From assembly GCF_001687105.1 (NCBI RefSeq), contig NZ_CP014595.1:1954501-2018500 (forward strand): a stretch of DNA of 64,000 nucleotides, given 5' to 3'. This document shows, one piece after another, positions 1 through 7,840 of the stretch (positions are counted from its first letter, which is position 1; each line of letters opens with the position of its first letter). The notes beneath the pieces were generated by a model, which worked only from the letters and a program-made list of their open reading frames with translations, had not been told where the DNA came from and ran no database searches. The DNA is from Salipiger sp. CCB-MM3 (GTDB lineage: Bacteria > Pseudomonadota > Alphaproteobacteria > Rhodobacterales > Rhodobacteraceae). The position numbers were made by a program, and so were the translations under genes.

Positions 1-773
1 CTTTCAGCAGACTCACACACACTCCCAAAGTGGAAGCACCAACCCCCAAGTGCCGTTATGCGGCGGAAATAAGGCATCCGCCCGACAAGACCTCTTATGT
101 AACTCGCCGAGATCATCGTCAACTCAAGCTTTGGAACGCAATCTTGAGGTGACTTTGGGAACCGACATCTGCGCGGGAAACCCCTGCCGCTGAGGGGCTT
201 ATGGGCCCAATGGAGTGGCTTTTGCGGGGTATTCCGGTTCGTCTTGGCCGTTCTTCGGTGCGAAATTTTGGAAACGGTGTTCGCTTGCCTGCTTTGTAGC
301 TGTTTGCGTTATGTGTCCAAAATTGGACGCGCCGCTCGATCGTTTCCGTACTCCGGTGATTTTGCCGGGTGACCGAAAAGCTTGATGAAATCTTCTGCCG
401 AAATGTGGAAACAATCGCGCCGCTGGATGGCGGGCTTCCGCTCCCCGTGCCGAGCGATTTTCACGAGCGGGATGCCGGTCGGGCGGCACACGCCAGAGGC
501 GATCACTGCGACTCACGAAATGTTACAAGTTGATGTAATTTGCGATCAGTGCGCCCGAATCAGTGCTGTGTGTCGCCCGCTTGATGCCTCATTGGGGGCG
601 AATGTCGTCACATTTTGGGGCGACCAAAGGGGTGAATGTGGCGATCTTGCCGTCACCGCCGCAGTTGCATGGCGCGCGGCGGAGGCCTATGTGCGGGCAT
701 ACGCGCGTGATCACGCGCGCCCGCGCGAATTGAACCTGCGTGAACCGACGTTGCGTGAACCGAAGGGGCCAGC
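1..773. other. Long stretch without a convincing gene
   Basis: I see no well-supported gene here. The stretch looks less GC-rich than the genes that follow. A 65-codon GTG-started frame on the minus strand (309-506) has mostly G or C at third positions in its first half and ends in a segment that could pass for a helix-turn-helix fragment, but it has no clear ribosome binding site and I cannot name a family. A TTACA-N6-TGTAA inverted repeat lies at 523-538, and GCGTGAACCGA is repeated just upstream of the RNase D gene (about 742-768). The region may hold the promoter of the rnd-lpt operon. Confidence 0.4.
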
Positions 774-1388
774 ATGGCGAACCATCTCTATCAGGGCGAT
801 CTTCCGGACGGGCTGGACCTTGGCTCTGTCGTGGCCATCGATTGCGAGACCATGGGGCTCAACCCGCATCGCGACCGGCTGTGTGTCGTGCAGCTTTCGG
901 CAGGCGATGGCGACGCGCATCTGATTCAGGTCGCGCGGGGCCAGACCGAGGCCCCGAACCTCTGCCGCCTGCTCGAAGATCCGCAGGTGCTCAAGCTGTT
1001 CCACTTCGGGCGCTTTGACATTGCCGCCATGTATAATGCCTTTGGGGCGCTGGCGGCGCCGGTCTATTGCACCAAGATCGCGAGCCGCCTCGTGCGCACC
1101 TATACCGACCGCCACGGCCTGCGGAACATCGCGCAGGAACTGCTGGGCGTCGATATCTCGAAGCAGCAGCAATCCAGCGACTGGGGCGCGCCTGAGCTCA
1201 GACAGGCACAGATCGACTACGCCGCTTCCGACGTGCTGCATCTGCACCGGCTGCGCGAGGCGTTCGATGTCATGCTGGCGCGCGAGGGTCGCAGTGAGCT
1301 TGCGCAATCGTGCTTTGAATTCCTGCCCGCACGCGCCAAGCTTGATCTGCTCGGCTGGGCGGACACCGACATTTTTGCGCATTCGTGA
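774..1388 (+). CDS. rnd: Ribonuclease D-like 3'-5' exonuclease
   Basis: A DEDDy-type 3'-5' exonuclease of 204 residues, expected to trim 3' ends of tRNA or other small RNAs in the cytoplasm. The three exonuclease motifs are visible: Asp23 and Glu25 in AIDCETMGL, Asp82 in HFGRFDIAAM, and Tyr149 with Asp153 in DYAASD. It is only the catalytic domain; full-length RNase D is about 370 residues and carries HRDC domains, which are absent. The ATG at 774 follows a GGGG-containing site. It begins the rnd-lptC-lptA-lptB run, with lptC starting 3 bases after its stop, an arrangement I know from other Rhodobacteraceae. The symbol is by family; a dedicated role in lipopolysaccharide export is not implied. 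Confidence 0.85.
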   Translation: MANHLYQGDLPDGLDLGSVVAIDCETMGLNPHRDRLCVVQLSAGDGDAHLIQVARGQTEAPNLCRLLEDPQVLKLFHFGRFDIAAMYNAFGALAAPVYCTKIASRLVRTYTDRHGLRNIAQELLGVDISKQQQSSDWGAPELRQAQIDYAASDVLHLHRLREAFDVMLAREGRSELAQSCFEFLPARAKLDLLGWADTDIFAHS

Positions 1389-1391
1389 GCC

Positions 1392-1991
1392 ATGGCACAG
1401 CGCCGAGATTCATATTCCAGCTTCATCGCTTGGCTGAAGATCCTGCTACCGCTGGTGGCGCTGGCCTCTCTCTCGACGCTGTTTTTGCTGTCGCGCGGCT
1501 CGCAGACCTCGCAGAGCATCCCCTACGCCGAGGGCAGCCTTCCCGAGCGGGAGCAGGTGGCGGCGCCGCAATATTCCGGCACCACGCCGCGCGGCGACTC
1601 GGTGACGATGACCGCCGAAAGCGCGCGGCCCACCGCGGGCAATAACGGCGAGGTCGAGGCCGACGGGTTCTTCGCCACGATGGATATGGCCGACGGCAGC
1701 AGGCTGACGCTGGATGCGAACCTCGCCACGATGAGCGACGGGATGCAGGCGGCACTGCTGCAACAGGGCGTGCGGATCACTAGTTCGACCGGCTATGTGA
1801 TCACCACAGACGAGATGCGCGCGGCCCTCGATCGTATCGAGGCCGAGACCCTGGCACCGGTGAGCGGAGAAGGGCCTGCGGGGCGTTTCACCGCCGGTCG
1901 CCTGAAAATAACCTCTTCGGGCGAAGAGGATGACGTGCAACTGCTTTTCACGGATGGCGTGAAGCTGATATATGATCCGAAAAAAGAGTGA
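1392..1991 (+). CDS. lptC: LPS export ABC transporter periplasmic protein LptC
   Basis: Bitopic inner-membrane component of the Lpt bridge that passes lipopolysaccharide from the LptBFG transporter to LptA. One N-terminal membrane segment (about residues 12-33, hydrophobic from FIAWLKILLPLVALAS onward) is followed by a periplasmic OstA-like beta domain, seen as alternating strands from residue 60 on. At 199 residues it is close to the usual LptC length. Sequence conservation in LptC is low, so the call relies on topology and on its position directly before lptA and lptB. Its 3' end overlaps the lptA reading frame, consistent with translational coupling. Confidence 0.85.
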   Translation: MAQRRDSYSSFIAWLKILLPLVALASLSTLFLLSRGSQTSQSIPYAEGSLPEREQVAAPQYSGTTPRGDSVTMTAESARPTAGNNGEVEADGFFATMDMADGSRLTLDANLATMSDGMQAALLQQGVRITSSTGYVITTDEMRAALDRIEAETLAPVSGEGPAGRFTAGRLKITSSGEEDDVQLLFTDGVKLIYDPKKE

Positions 1992-2508
1992 GTTGATGAT
2001 GGTTCACATTGCCGCCTTGATGATTGCGCTGCTCGCGCTGGTCAGCCCCGTGTCTGCCCAGGGCACCAGCGTGGCTTTCGGCGGGATGCAGCAGGACACC
2101 AGCGCGCCGGTCGAGGTGACCGCTGATCAGCTGGAGGTGAACCAGAAGGACGGCACGGCGCTCTATACCGGCAATGTGGTGATCGGGCAGGGCGAGATGC
2201 GCCTCGCGGCGCCGCGGGTTCTGGTGGTCTACGCCGAAGGCGAAAGCGGCGCGGGCCGTATCCAGCGCATGGAGGCCACCGGCGGCGTGACGCTGGTCAG
2301 CGGCGAGGAAGCCGCCGAGGCAGAGCGCGCGGATTACGACATCGACGCAGGCACTGTGGTGATGACCGGCAATGTGCTGCTGACCCAAGGCGGCAACGCG
2401 CTCACCTCCGAGCGGATGGTGGTCAACCTCGAGGCTGGCACGGCGCAGATGGCCGGGAGGGTGCAGACGGTGATCAATCAAGACAGCAGCGGGCAAGGTC
2501 AGAACTGA
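1972..2508 (+). CDS. lptA: LPS transport periplasmic protein LptA
   Basis: Periplasmic OstA/LptA-family protein that forms the bridge carrying lipopolysaccharide to the outer membrane. A signal peptide (hydrophobic IAALMIALLALVS followed by an SAQ cleavage site) precedes a repetitive beta-jellyroll region with motifs such as ALYTGNVVIGQG and GTVVMTGNVLLTQG typical of the fold. The ATG at 1972 overlaps lptC by 20 bases; ATGs at 1996 and 1999, just after the lptC stop, would give a shorter and more conventional signal peptide and may be the real start. The stop overlaps the lptB start as TGATG, so lptA and lptB are probably translationally coupled. Confidence 0.88.
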   Translation: MIRKKSELMMVHIAALMIALLALVSPVSAQGTSVAFGGMQQDTSAPVEVTADQLEVNQKDGTALYTGNVVIGQGEMRLAAPRVLVVYAEGESGAGRIQRMEATGGVTLVSGEEAAEAERADYDIDAGTVVMTGNVLLTQGGNALTSERMVVNLEAGTAQMAGRVQTVINQDSSGQGQN

Positions 2509-3266
2509 TGGCCCGCCCCGAACTTACTGTGACCGAAGGCGGCCAGGGCCTGCGGGTCGAGCACCTGCGCAAGAGCTACCGCAAGCGCACGGTGATCCGC
2601 GACGTCACGCTGAAGCTTGATCGCGGCGAGGTCGTCGCGCTGCTCGGGCCAAACGGCTGCGGCAAGACCACCACCTTCTATTCCATCGCCGGTCTGGTGA
2701 ACCCCGAAGGCGGGCAGGTGACCATCGACGGGCGCGAGGTAACCTATCTGCCCATGTACCGCCGCGCGCGCATGGGCATCGGCTATCTGCCGCAAGAGAA
2801 ATCCATCTTTCGCGGCCTCTCGGTCGAAGACAATATCGCTGCCGTGCTCGATATCTCCGAGACCGACCGCCACCGCCGCCGCGAGCGGCTGGAGGAGCTT
2901 CTGGGTGGCTTCTCCATCGAGCACCTGCGCCGCGCGCCTGCGCTGGCGCTCTCGGGCGGTGAGCGGCGCCGGGTCGAGATCGCCCGCTGCCTTGCGGCCA
3001 ACCCCAAGTATCTGCTGCTCGACGAGCCCTTTGCCGGCGTCGACCCGATCAGCGTTGGCGACATCCGACATCTTGTCGCCGATCTGAAGAAGCGCGGCAT
3101 CGGCGTTCTGATCACCGACCATAACGTTCGCGAGACGCTCGAGATCGTCGACCGGGCCTATATCCTGCACGATGGGCAGGTGCTGATGTCGGGTACACCG
3201 GCGGAAGTGGTGCAGAACGAAAACGTGCGCCGCGTTTACCTCGGCGAGAACTTCCGCATCAGCTAA
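2508..3266 (+). CDS. lptB: LPS export ABC transporter ATP-binding protein LptB
   Basis: Cytoplasmic ATPase that powers extraction of lipopolysaccharide from the inner membrane with LptF and LptG (not in this window). Walker A GPNGCGKTT lies at residues 47-55, the Q-loop in GYLPQEKSIF near 96, the signature LSGGERRR at 148-155, and Walker B LLLDEPFAG at 169-177. At 252 residues it has the normal length, and the YLPQEKSIFR stretch is characteristic of LptB. It shares its first base with the last base of the lptA stop. The gene is followed by a 251-base gap containing a promoter for hpf; rpoN, which follows lptB in many proteobacteria, is absent. Confidence 0.95.
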   Translation: MARPELTVTEGGQGLRVEHLRKSYRKRTVIRDVTLKLDRGEVVALLGPNGCGKTTTFYSIAGLVNPEGGQVTIDGREVTYLPMYRRARMGIGYLPQEKSIFRGLSVEDNIAAVLDISETDRHRRRERLEELLGGFSIEHLRRAPALALSGGERRRVEIARCLAANPKYLLLDEPFAGVDPISVGDIRHLVADLKKRGIGVLITDHNVRETLEIVDRAYILHDGQVLMSGTPAEVVQNENVRRVYLGENFRIS

Positions 3267-3321
3267 AGCGATTCCTTGAGGAATTTCGCCTATCCTTCCC
3301 TCGCGAGTTTGCGACAGATCA

Positions 3322-3356
3322 TTGACAAAATGGGGGGTGCTGACCTCAAATGAGGT
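3322..3356 (+). promoter_or_regulatory. Candidate sigma-70 promoter with overlapping palindrome upstream of hpf
   Basis: TTGACA at 3322-3327 is a perfect -35 box; TCAAAT at 3346-3351, 18 bases on, is a fair -10. The -10 sits inside the inverted repeat ACCTCAAATGAGGT (3343-3356, 6-2-6), which could be an operator. Transcription would run into hpf after a leader of about 160 bases. This is reading of motifs only. Confidence 0.45.
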
Positions 3357-3517
3357 TATGACGCACCGTTATTCTGCAGCTCCGGCATTTGCGTCCCCAG
3401 AGGAGAGGGGAAGCCGGGTCCATTCTGCAGCGGCCTTGCGTCACCCCTGATCCGCACCACATCTGAGGCAGCCTCCGGGCTGGATGCGATACGGATCCAA
3501 AGAGAGAAGGAACAAAG

Positions 3518-4084
3518 ATGCGCTATCAGATCACGGGTAAGCAGATCGACATCGGCGACGCACTTCAAACTCATACAAAACAAGAGCTTGATGGAGTATT
3601 TGGGAAGTACTCTGGCCGTCCCACCGATGCGAATATCACCTTTTCCAAGAGTGCGCATGAATACGTCTGCGAGGTCACTGTCCACCTGTCGACGGGGCTG
3701 ACCACCTCGGCGAAGGACAAGGCGACCGAGATCTACTCGGCCTTCGACGGGTGCTGCGAGAAGATCGACAAGCAACTGCGTAGATACAAGCGACGCCTGA
3801 AAGACCATCACAAGGATCGCGCGGAGCCCGTTGAACTCCAGAACGCTGCCTCGTATATCCTCGCGCGCGAAGAGGACTCGCATGAAGATGCCGAGCCCGA
3901 CACGCTGCAGCCCATTATCGTGGCAGAGATGGAGACTTCGATCCCGTCGCTGACCGTAGGCGAAGCCGTGATGCAGATGGAACTGGCCGGGGCTCCCGTG
4001 CTGGTCTTCCGCAACGAAAAAAAGGATGGCGTGAACGTCGTGTATCGGCGTGAAGACGGCAATATCGGCTGGATCGATCCGTAA
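3518..4084 (+). CDS. hpf: Ribosome hibernation promoting factor, long form
   Basis: S30AE-family protein of 188 residues that binds the 30S decoding region and silences ribosomes in stationary phase. The N-terminal domain (about 1-100) begins MRYQITGKQIDIGDALQTH, typical of the family, and carries the lysine/arginine-rich KQLRRYKRRLKDHH segment. The C-terminal domain (about 130-188, with the SVGEAVMQMEL-like segment and ending in a GNIGWIDP-type tail) is the dimerisation domain that defines the long form able to make 100S ribosomes alone. A ribosome site GAGAAGGAAC precedes the ATG. It is followed by ptsN as in many proteobacteria. Confidence 0.93.
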   Translation: MRYQITGKQIDIGDALQTHTKQELDGVFGKYSGRPTDANITFSKSAHEYVCEVTVHLSTGLTTSAKDKATEIYSAFDGCCEKIDKQLRRYKRRLKDHHKDRAEPVELQNAASYILAREEDSHEDAEPDTLQPIIVAEMETSIPSLTVGEAVMQMELAGAPVLVFRNEKKDGVNVVYRREDGNIGWIDP

Positions 4085-4139
4085 GGGTCGCAACCTGCCG
4101 GGTGATCGGCGCCTTCGAGCAGACAGTAAAGGGCGGTCA

Positions 4140-4604
4140 ATGACCTTTCTTGAACTCCTGAAACCGCAGGCCGTGAAGGTCGTCGCGGCGGCAAGCAGCA
4201 AGAAGCGGCTGATGCATGACATCGCCGAGCTGGCCGAAACCGCCTACGGCATCCACGCGGCCTCGGCCGTCGAGGCGCTGATGGAGCGTGAAAGCCTTGG
4301 ACCCACCGGCGTGGGCCATGGCGTCGCGCTGCCGCATGCGCGGATTCCGGGCATCGATCAGGTGCACGGCGTGTTCATCCTGCTGGAGAAGCCGGTTGAA
4401 TTCGAAGCGGTCGACCGTCAGCCGGTGGATGTGGTCTTTGCGCTCTTCGCGCCTGAAGACGCCGGGGTCGAGCACCTCAAGGCGCTGGCGCTGGTCTCGC
4501 GCTCGCTGCGCGATGCGGCGCTCTGCACCAAGCTGCGGGCGAACCCGGATCCGGCGACGCTCTATGCGGTGCTGACCGAGGACCGCTCGTCGCAGGCGGC
4601 CTGA
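4140..4604 (+). CDS. ptsN: PTS IIA-like nitrogen regulatory protein PtsN
   Basis: EIIA-Ntr protein of the nitrogen phosphotransferase system, a phosphorylatable regulator that acts on targets such as potassium transport and stringent response rather than on sugar uptake. The phosphorylated histidine is His66 in GVALPHARIPG. The 154-residue length and the opening MTFLELLKPQAV match the family. An upstream in-frame ATG at 4050 overlaps hpf and would add a low-complexity extension, so 4140 is preferred. It ends the lpt-hpf-ptsN cluster and is followed 22 bases later by a strong terminator. Confidence 0.93.
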   Translation: MTFLELLKPQAVKVVAAASSKKRLMHDIAELAETAYGIHAASAVEALMERESLGPTGVGHGVALPHARIPGIDQVHGVFILLEKPVEFEAVDRQPVDVVFALFAPEDAGVEHLKALALVSRSLRDAALCTKLRANPDPATLYAVLTEDRSSQAA

Positions 4605-4626
4605 ACCCGCGCGACATGACGTTCTG

Positions 4627-4657
4627 AAGGAGCGGGCCAAACGGCCCGCTCCTTTTT
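4627..4657 (+). terminator. Intrinsic terminator after ptsN
   Basis: A perfect 12-bp stem (4627-4638 with 4643-4654, arms AAGGAGCGGGCC and complement) with an AAAC loop runs into TTTTT. The gene on the other side (4684) converges, and the stem could also end its transcripts. Confidence 0.9.
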
Positions 4658-4683
4658 CGTTGCGTGCTGCTGAAAGGCGGGCC

Positions 4684-6120
4684 CTAGGCCCAGTCGCCGA
4701 AACCGAACATCAGGTAGTCGCGCTGATAGACATCCCGCACCAGCGCTTCGAGGTCGGCGTCATAGATATCGGCAAGCGTATAGGGCGCGGCGGCGGAGCG
4801 GCCCTTGGCCTCGGGTTCCGGCGGCGCGGGATGGCCCACCTGCATGGCCAAGGCCGGCAAATAGACTGCCATCTCGTCTTCGCGCACGATCATGTCGGGC
4901 AGGGTGAACTCGGCCATGCCTTGCAGGCACTGGCTCTGCGAGGCCCAATGCCCGTCGATGCGCAGCGCGGTCTGCCCGGCGAGATTGGCCTTCACAAAAT
5001 TCAGGAAGGCGTCGAAGGCGGCGCGGTGCTGCTCGGCGGTGTAGTCGGGGCCGGGGGCACCTTCGGGCAGCGGCAGCCCGTGGGCGCGGCGCAGCGTCTT
5101 GCGGATGCGCGCATAGCCGCCGGGGCCGGTGTCGAGGATCTTGCTGCAGAAGGCGTCATAGGCGCGGGCCAGAGGGTGGCGCACCACGGTAAAGCCGCGA
5201 TGCCCGGGCCGCGCGCGTTTCCACTGGCGCAGGGTCTTCTGGCTGAAGCCGGTGATCAGCGCCTCTTCGTCCGCGCCGTCGAGGGCGCAGAGCCATCGGC
5301 GCACACTTTCCGTGGGGCCAGAGTGGATCGGCATGTAGATCAGCGGCGTTTCCGCGCCTGCCACGTAAGAGGGCACCACCGGCCCGCGGCGCGGCTCGAA
5401 ACTCGGCGTGCGGGTAAGGTTGAACCGGTCGAGGCGGGCCAGCGCGCGCTCCATCTCGTCGGGGTTGGCGACCTTCTCGGCCACTGGCTGCGGGTTCTGG
5501 CGCTTGAGCGAGGCGTCGAGCGCTTCAAGGCGAGCGGGGACGCCCAGCCATTTCGCCAGACCGTTCATCACCGCGACGTTCTGCAGATCCTCATAGGCCA
5601 CATAGAAGGCGGTCTGCCCAGAGGTCTGCAGCGCGGTCATCAGATGCACCTGAAAATCCTGCAGCCGCGCCAGATGCGCCTCGAACTCGGGGCCGTCGAA
5701 CTCTGCCTGCGCGTCCTTGCGCTTTTTGACGTTGGTCAGCTTCCATTGGCCGGTGGCCTGCGCGATCTTCCAACTGACGTAGCTTTCGACCGGGTTGCGG
5801 GTCAGCACGATCTTCGCCACGCGCTCATCCTCGAGCAGCGTCGGCAGCACGCGCGGGTCGTGGTCGTGGAAAAACCGAAAGCCGCCCATGCCGCCCGGCG
5901 TCTGCTGCCGGATCACCTGCAAAAGTCGCTGCGGGTCGGCGTCGCGCTCTGCCTGAGTGACGCCCAGAATTTCGCTCGAATTGGGGTAACCGATGAAATG
6001 CGGGTTGAAGGCCTCGCCGTGGCAGGTCAGCCCGTCCATCGCGTTGAGGTTGGTCTCGAGGAAATTCGAGCCGGTGCGCATTTCGGCAAAGACGACGAAA
6101 CTGTCAAAACGGTTGGACAT
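4684..6120 (-). CDS. Tandem-domain sulfotransferase
   Basis: A 478-residue protein with two sulfotransferase-like halves, expected to move sulfate from PAPS to a sugar or lipid acceptor. The N-terminal half resembles the Stf0/NodH type: a 5'-phosphosulfate loop in MRTGSNFL (14-21) and a 3'-phosphate motif in LTRNPVESYVSW (106-117). The C-terminal half (from about 255) has a clear second 3'-phosphate motif, VVRHPLARAYDAF (312-324), but where the P-loop lysine is expected it reads PIHSGPTES (264-272), so this half may not bind PAPS normally. It is the last gene of an eight-gene minus-strand run headed by cysQ, which removes the PAP product. Acceptor unknown; a sulfated exopolysaccharide is my inference. 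Confidence 0.8.
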   Translation of the reverse strand: MSNRFDSFVVFAEMRTGSNFLETNLNAMDGLTCHGEAFNPHFIGYPNSSEILGVTQAERDADPQRLLQVIRQQTPGGMGGFRFFHDHDPRVLPTLLEDERVAKIVLTRNPVESYVSWKIAQATGQWKLTNVKKRKDAQAEFDGPEFEAHLARLQDFQVHLMTALQTSGQTAFYVAYEDLQNVAVMNGLAKWLGVPARLEALDASLKRQNPQPVAEKVANPDEMERALARLDRFNLTRTPSFEPRRGPVVPSYVAGAETPLIYMPIHSGPTESVRRWLCALDGADEEALITGFSQKTLRQWKRARPGHRGFTVVRHPLARAYDAFCSKILDTGPGGYARIRKTLRRAHGLPLPEGAPGPDYTAEQHRAAFDAFLNFVKANLAGQTALRIDGHWASQSQCLQGMAEFTLPDMIVREDEMAVYLPALAMQVGHPAPPEPEAKGRSAAAPYTLADIYDADLEALVRDVYQRDYLMFGFGDWA

Positions 6121-6126
6121 GAAAAC

Positions 6127-7827
6127 TCAGTTCTTCACGAGGTAGGGTTTGCGCGCCGGGGATGCGCTGGGACGCGGCGCCGCTTCGACCGGGAAGTCGC
6201 CCATGAGGTAGGGGTGCATCCCTTGGTTCTTGAGTTGCTGCAGGAACCGGCCGAAGCCGTTCAGGTCGAGCATCACCGGCGCCTCTGCCAAGCGGCGGGG
6301 GGATTTGTGGCCGATCTCGTCGATGATCAGCTGCAGCGGCTCCATCGGGGCCTCGATGAATTCAGCCATGGTCCAGATGCGGATGCGCGCCTTGGCGTCC
6401 GGCGAGCGCAGCTGATCGAGCAGCGCATGTTCGGCCTTCTGCAGCGCCGCCGCCTCGGCGCGCAGTTTCGAGAAATCCCCTCCGGACCGGAACAGGGGCA
6501 CCGCCCAAGCGCCCGAGATGACGCTGATCTGGGCGTTGGGGTCGCGGGCCATGTCCCACATGATGTCGGGCGCGTCATGCGGCCCGAACTGAAAGCACTG
6601 GCGCTCGCCCCGCGTGCTCCAGATCAGGTTGGTGAGAAAGGCCTTGGGGTTCCAGTCGCGGTAGGCGGCGGTGTCCGGCAGCGCGCCATTGAGCAGCGTC
6701 TGCCCACCGGCGAATTCGGCGCGCTCGGGGGCAAAGAGATGACCATGCACCTGCGCCCCGGTGGCGCGACCGAGCCACGGCTCGAAATCCTCGAAAAGCT
6801 CGGCAAACCCCTGAAACACGGAATAGCGCGCCGCGGTCATGCCGTTTTCCCAGCCGAAGTTGGGATAGCGTGACTGCATGTAGAGCCCCGAACGTCCTCG
6901 GGTCCGGCGGTCGACCGCCTTGGCGAAGATGCGGTCGATCTTGCCGGGGTTCGGCTCCTGCCGGTTCGCAGCGCTTTCGGGATGGTTCAGGAAGGTCTGA
7001 TAGAGCCGCCCGGCATGGGGCCAAATTTTGCGCGCGACGAAACAATCCGAGCGCCGCAGCAGCTGCAGGTGATCGTCATAGAAGATGTGCGGCTTGCCTT
7101 GGAAATCGAACTTCGAGAGCGTCAGGGAACGGCTTTCGATATTCTGCGAATGGAGCCGCGCGAGTGACTGGAAATAGCTCTCATCGGGGATCCAGACGCG
7201 CTTGAAATAGCGCTCATGGCGGCGGCGCTGCGGGCACTGCAGGATTGCGCTCAGGGTCTGCCGGGTGAGGCACCACCACTGGCTGCCCATATGCGGCACG
7301 ACCCCCTTGGGGATCCGGCGCGAGACGTGCAGCGCGCGCTGCGCTTCGACGAAGCGGTCAAAGAGGTAACGGTTGCGGCGCCAAGAGAAGGGAAAGAAGA
7401 GCGTGAATCGCTCGTGGTCGAGCCCGCCCACCGTCCACGGCACATCGGCGGTGGTGGCGCTTTCGATGAAATCGGTCTGGGGTCGCGCGTCGAGATAGTC
7501 GATCAGTTCCTCGACCGGGCGCAGCGGCAGGCAGGACCCGGAGGTGAGATAGACGTGCCGCACTGCCGCGAAGCGATCTAGCATCATCTCGGCGGCGTCC
7601 TGACTGGCAGCGACAAGCCCCCATGTGCCCCATTCGCAGCGATGGCGGGGCGAGAAGATCACCTCGGGCAGGTCGGACAGAGCCTTGGTGAAGGCGCCAT
7701 AGGTCTTTTCTGGCACCTTGCTGTCCACATGGATCACCACCGGGCAGCCCGCCCGCGCCCAATGCCGCGCCACCTGCTCGGCGCGGTCAAAGGCGGTGTG
7801 CACCAGCATGATGATCCCGACGCTCAT
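6127..7827 (-). CDS. GT14 beta-1,6-N-acetylglucosaminyltransferase-like protein with DUF5927-type C-terminus
   Basis: A 566-residue protein. The N-terminal half (about 1-300) reads as a core-2/I-branching (GT14) glycosyltransferase: it opens GIIMLVHTAFDRAEQV, has HVDSK at about 33-37, CEWGTWGLV, YLTSGSCLPLRP and GSQWWCLTRQT, all typical family landmarks. The remaining 250 residues match my memory of the DUF5927 domain, found fused to such enzymes in Roseobacters, but its role is unknown. There is no signal peptide or membrane segment, so it probably acts on the cytoplasmic side. It lies 6 bases from the sulfotransferase gene and 13 from the preceding glycosyltransferase, so co-expression is very likely. 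Confidence 0.82.
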   Translation of the reverse strand: MSVGIIMLVHTAFDRAEQVARHWARAGCPVVIHVDSKVPEKTYGAFTKALSDLPEVIFSPRHRCEWGTWGLVAASQDAAEMMLDRFAAVRHVYLTSGSCLPLRPVEELIDYLDARPQTDFIESATTADVPWTVGGLDHERFTLFFPFSWRRNRYLFDRFVEAQRALHVSRRIPKGVVPHMGSQWWCLTRQTLSAILQCPQRRRHERYFKRVWIPDESYFQSLARLHSQNIESRSLTLSKFDFQGKPHIFYDDHLQLLRRSDCFVARKIWPHAGRLYQTFLNHPESAANRQEPNPGKIDRIFAKAVDRRTRGRSGLYMQSRYPNFGWENGMTAARYSVFQGFAELFEDFEPWLGRATGAQVHGHLFAPERAEFAGGQTLLNGALPDTAAYRDWNPKAFLTNLIWSTRGERQCFQFGPHDAPDIMWDMARDPNAQISVISGAWAVPLFRSGGDFSKLRAEAAALQKAEHALLDQLRSPDAKARIRIWTMAEFIEAPMEPLQLIIDEIGHKSPRRLAEAPVMLDLNGFGRFLQQLKNQGMHPYLMGDFPVEAAPRPSASPARKPYLVKN

Positions 7828-7840
7828 AGCCGCCGCCCCG

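Noticed and set aside
4660..6873. A 737-codon frame opposite the sulfotransferase gene
   Set aside because: The minus strand carries motif-supported genes; the plus-strand product is compositionally biased.
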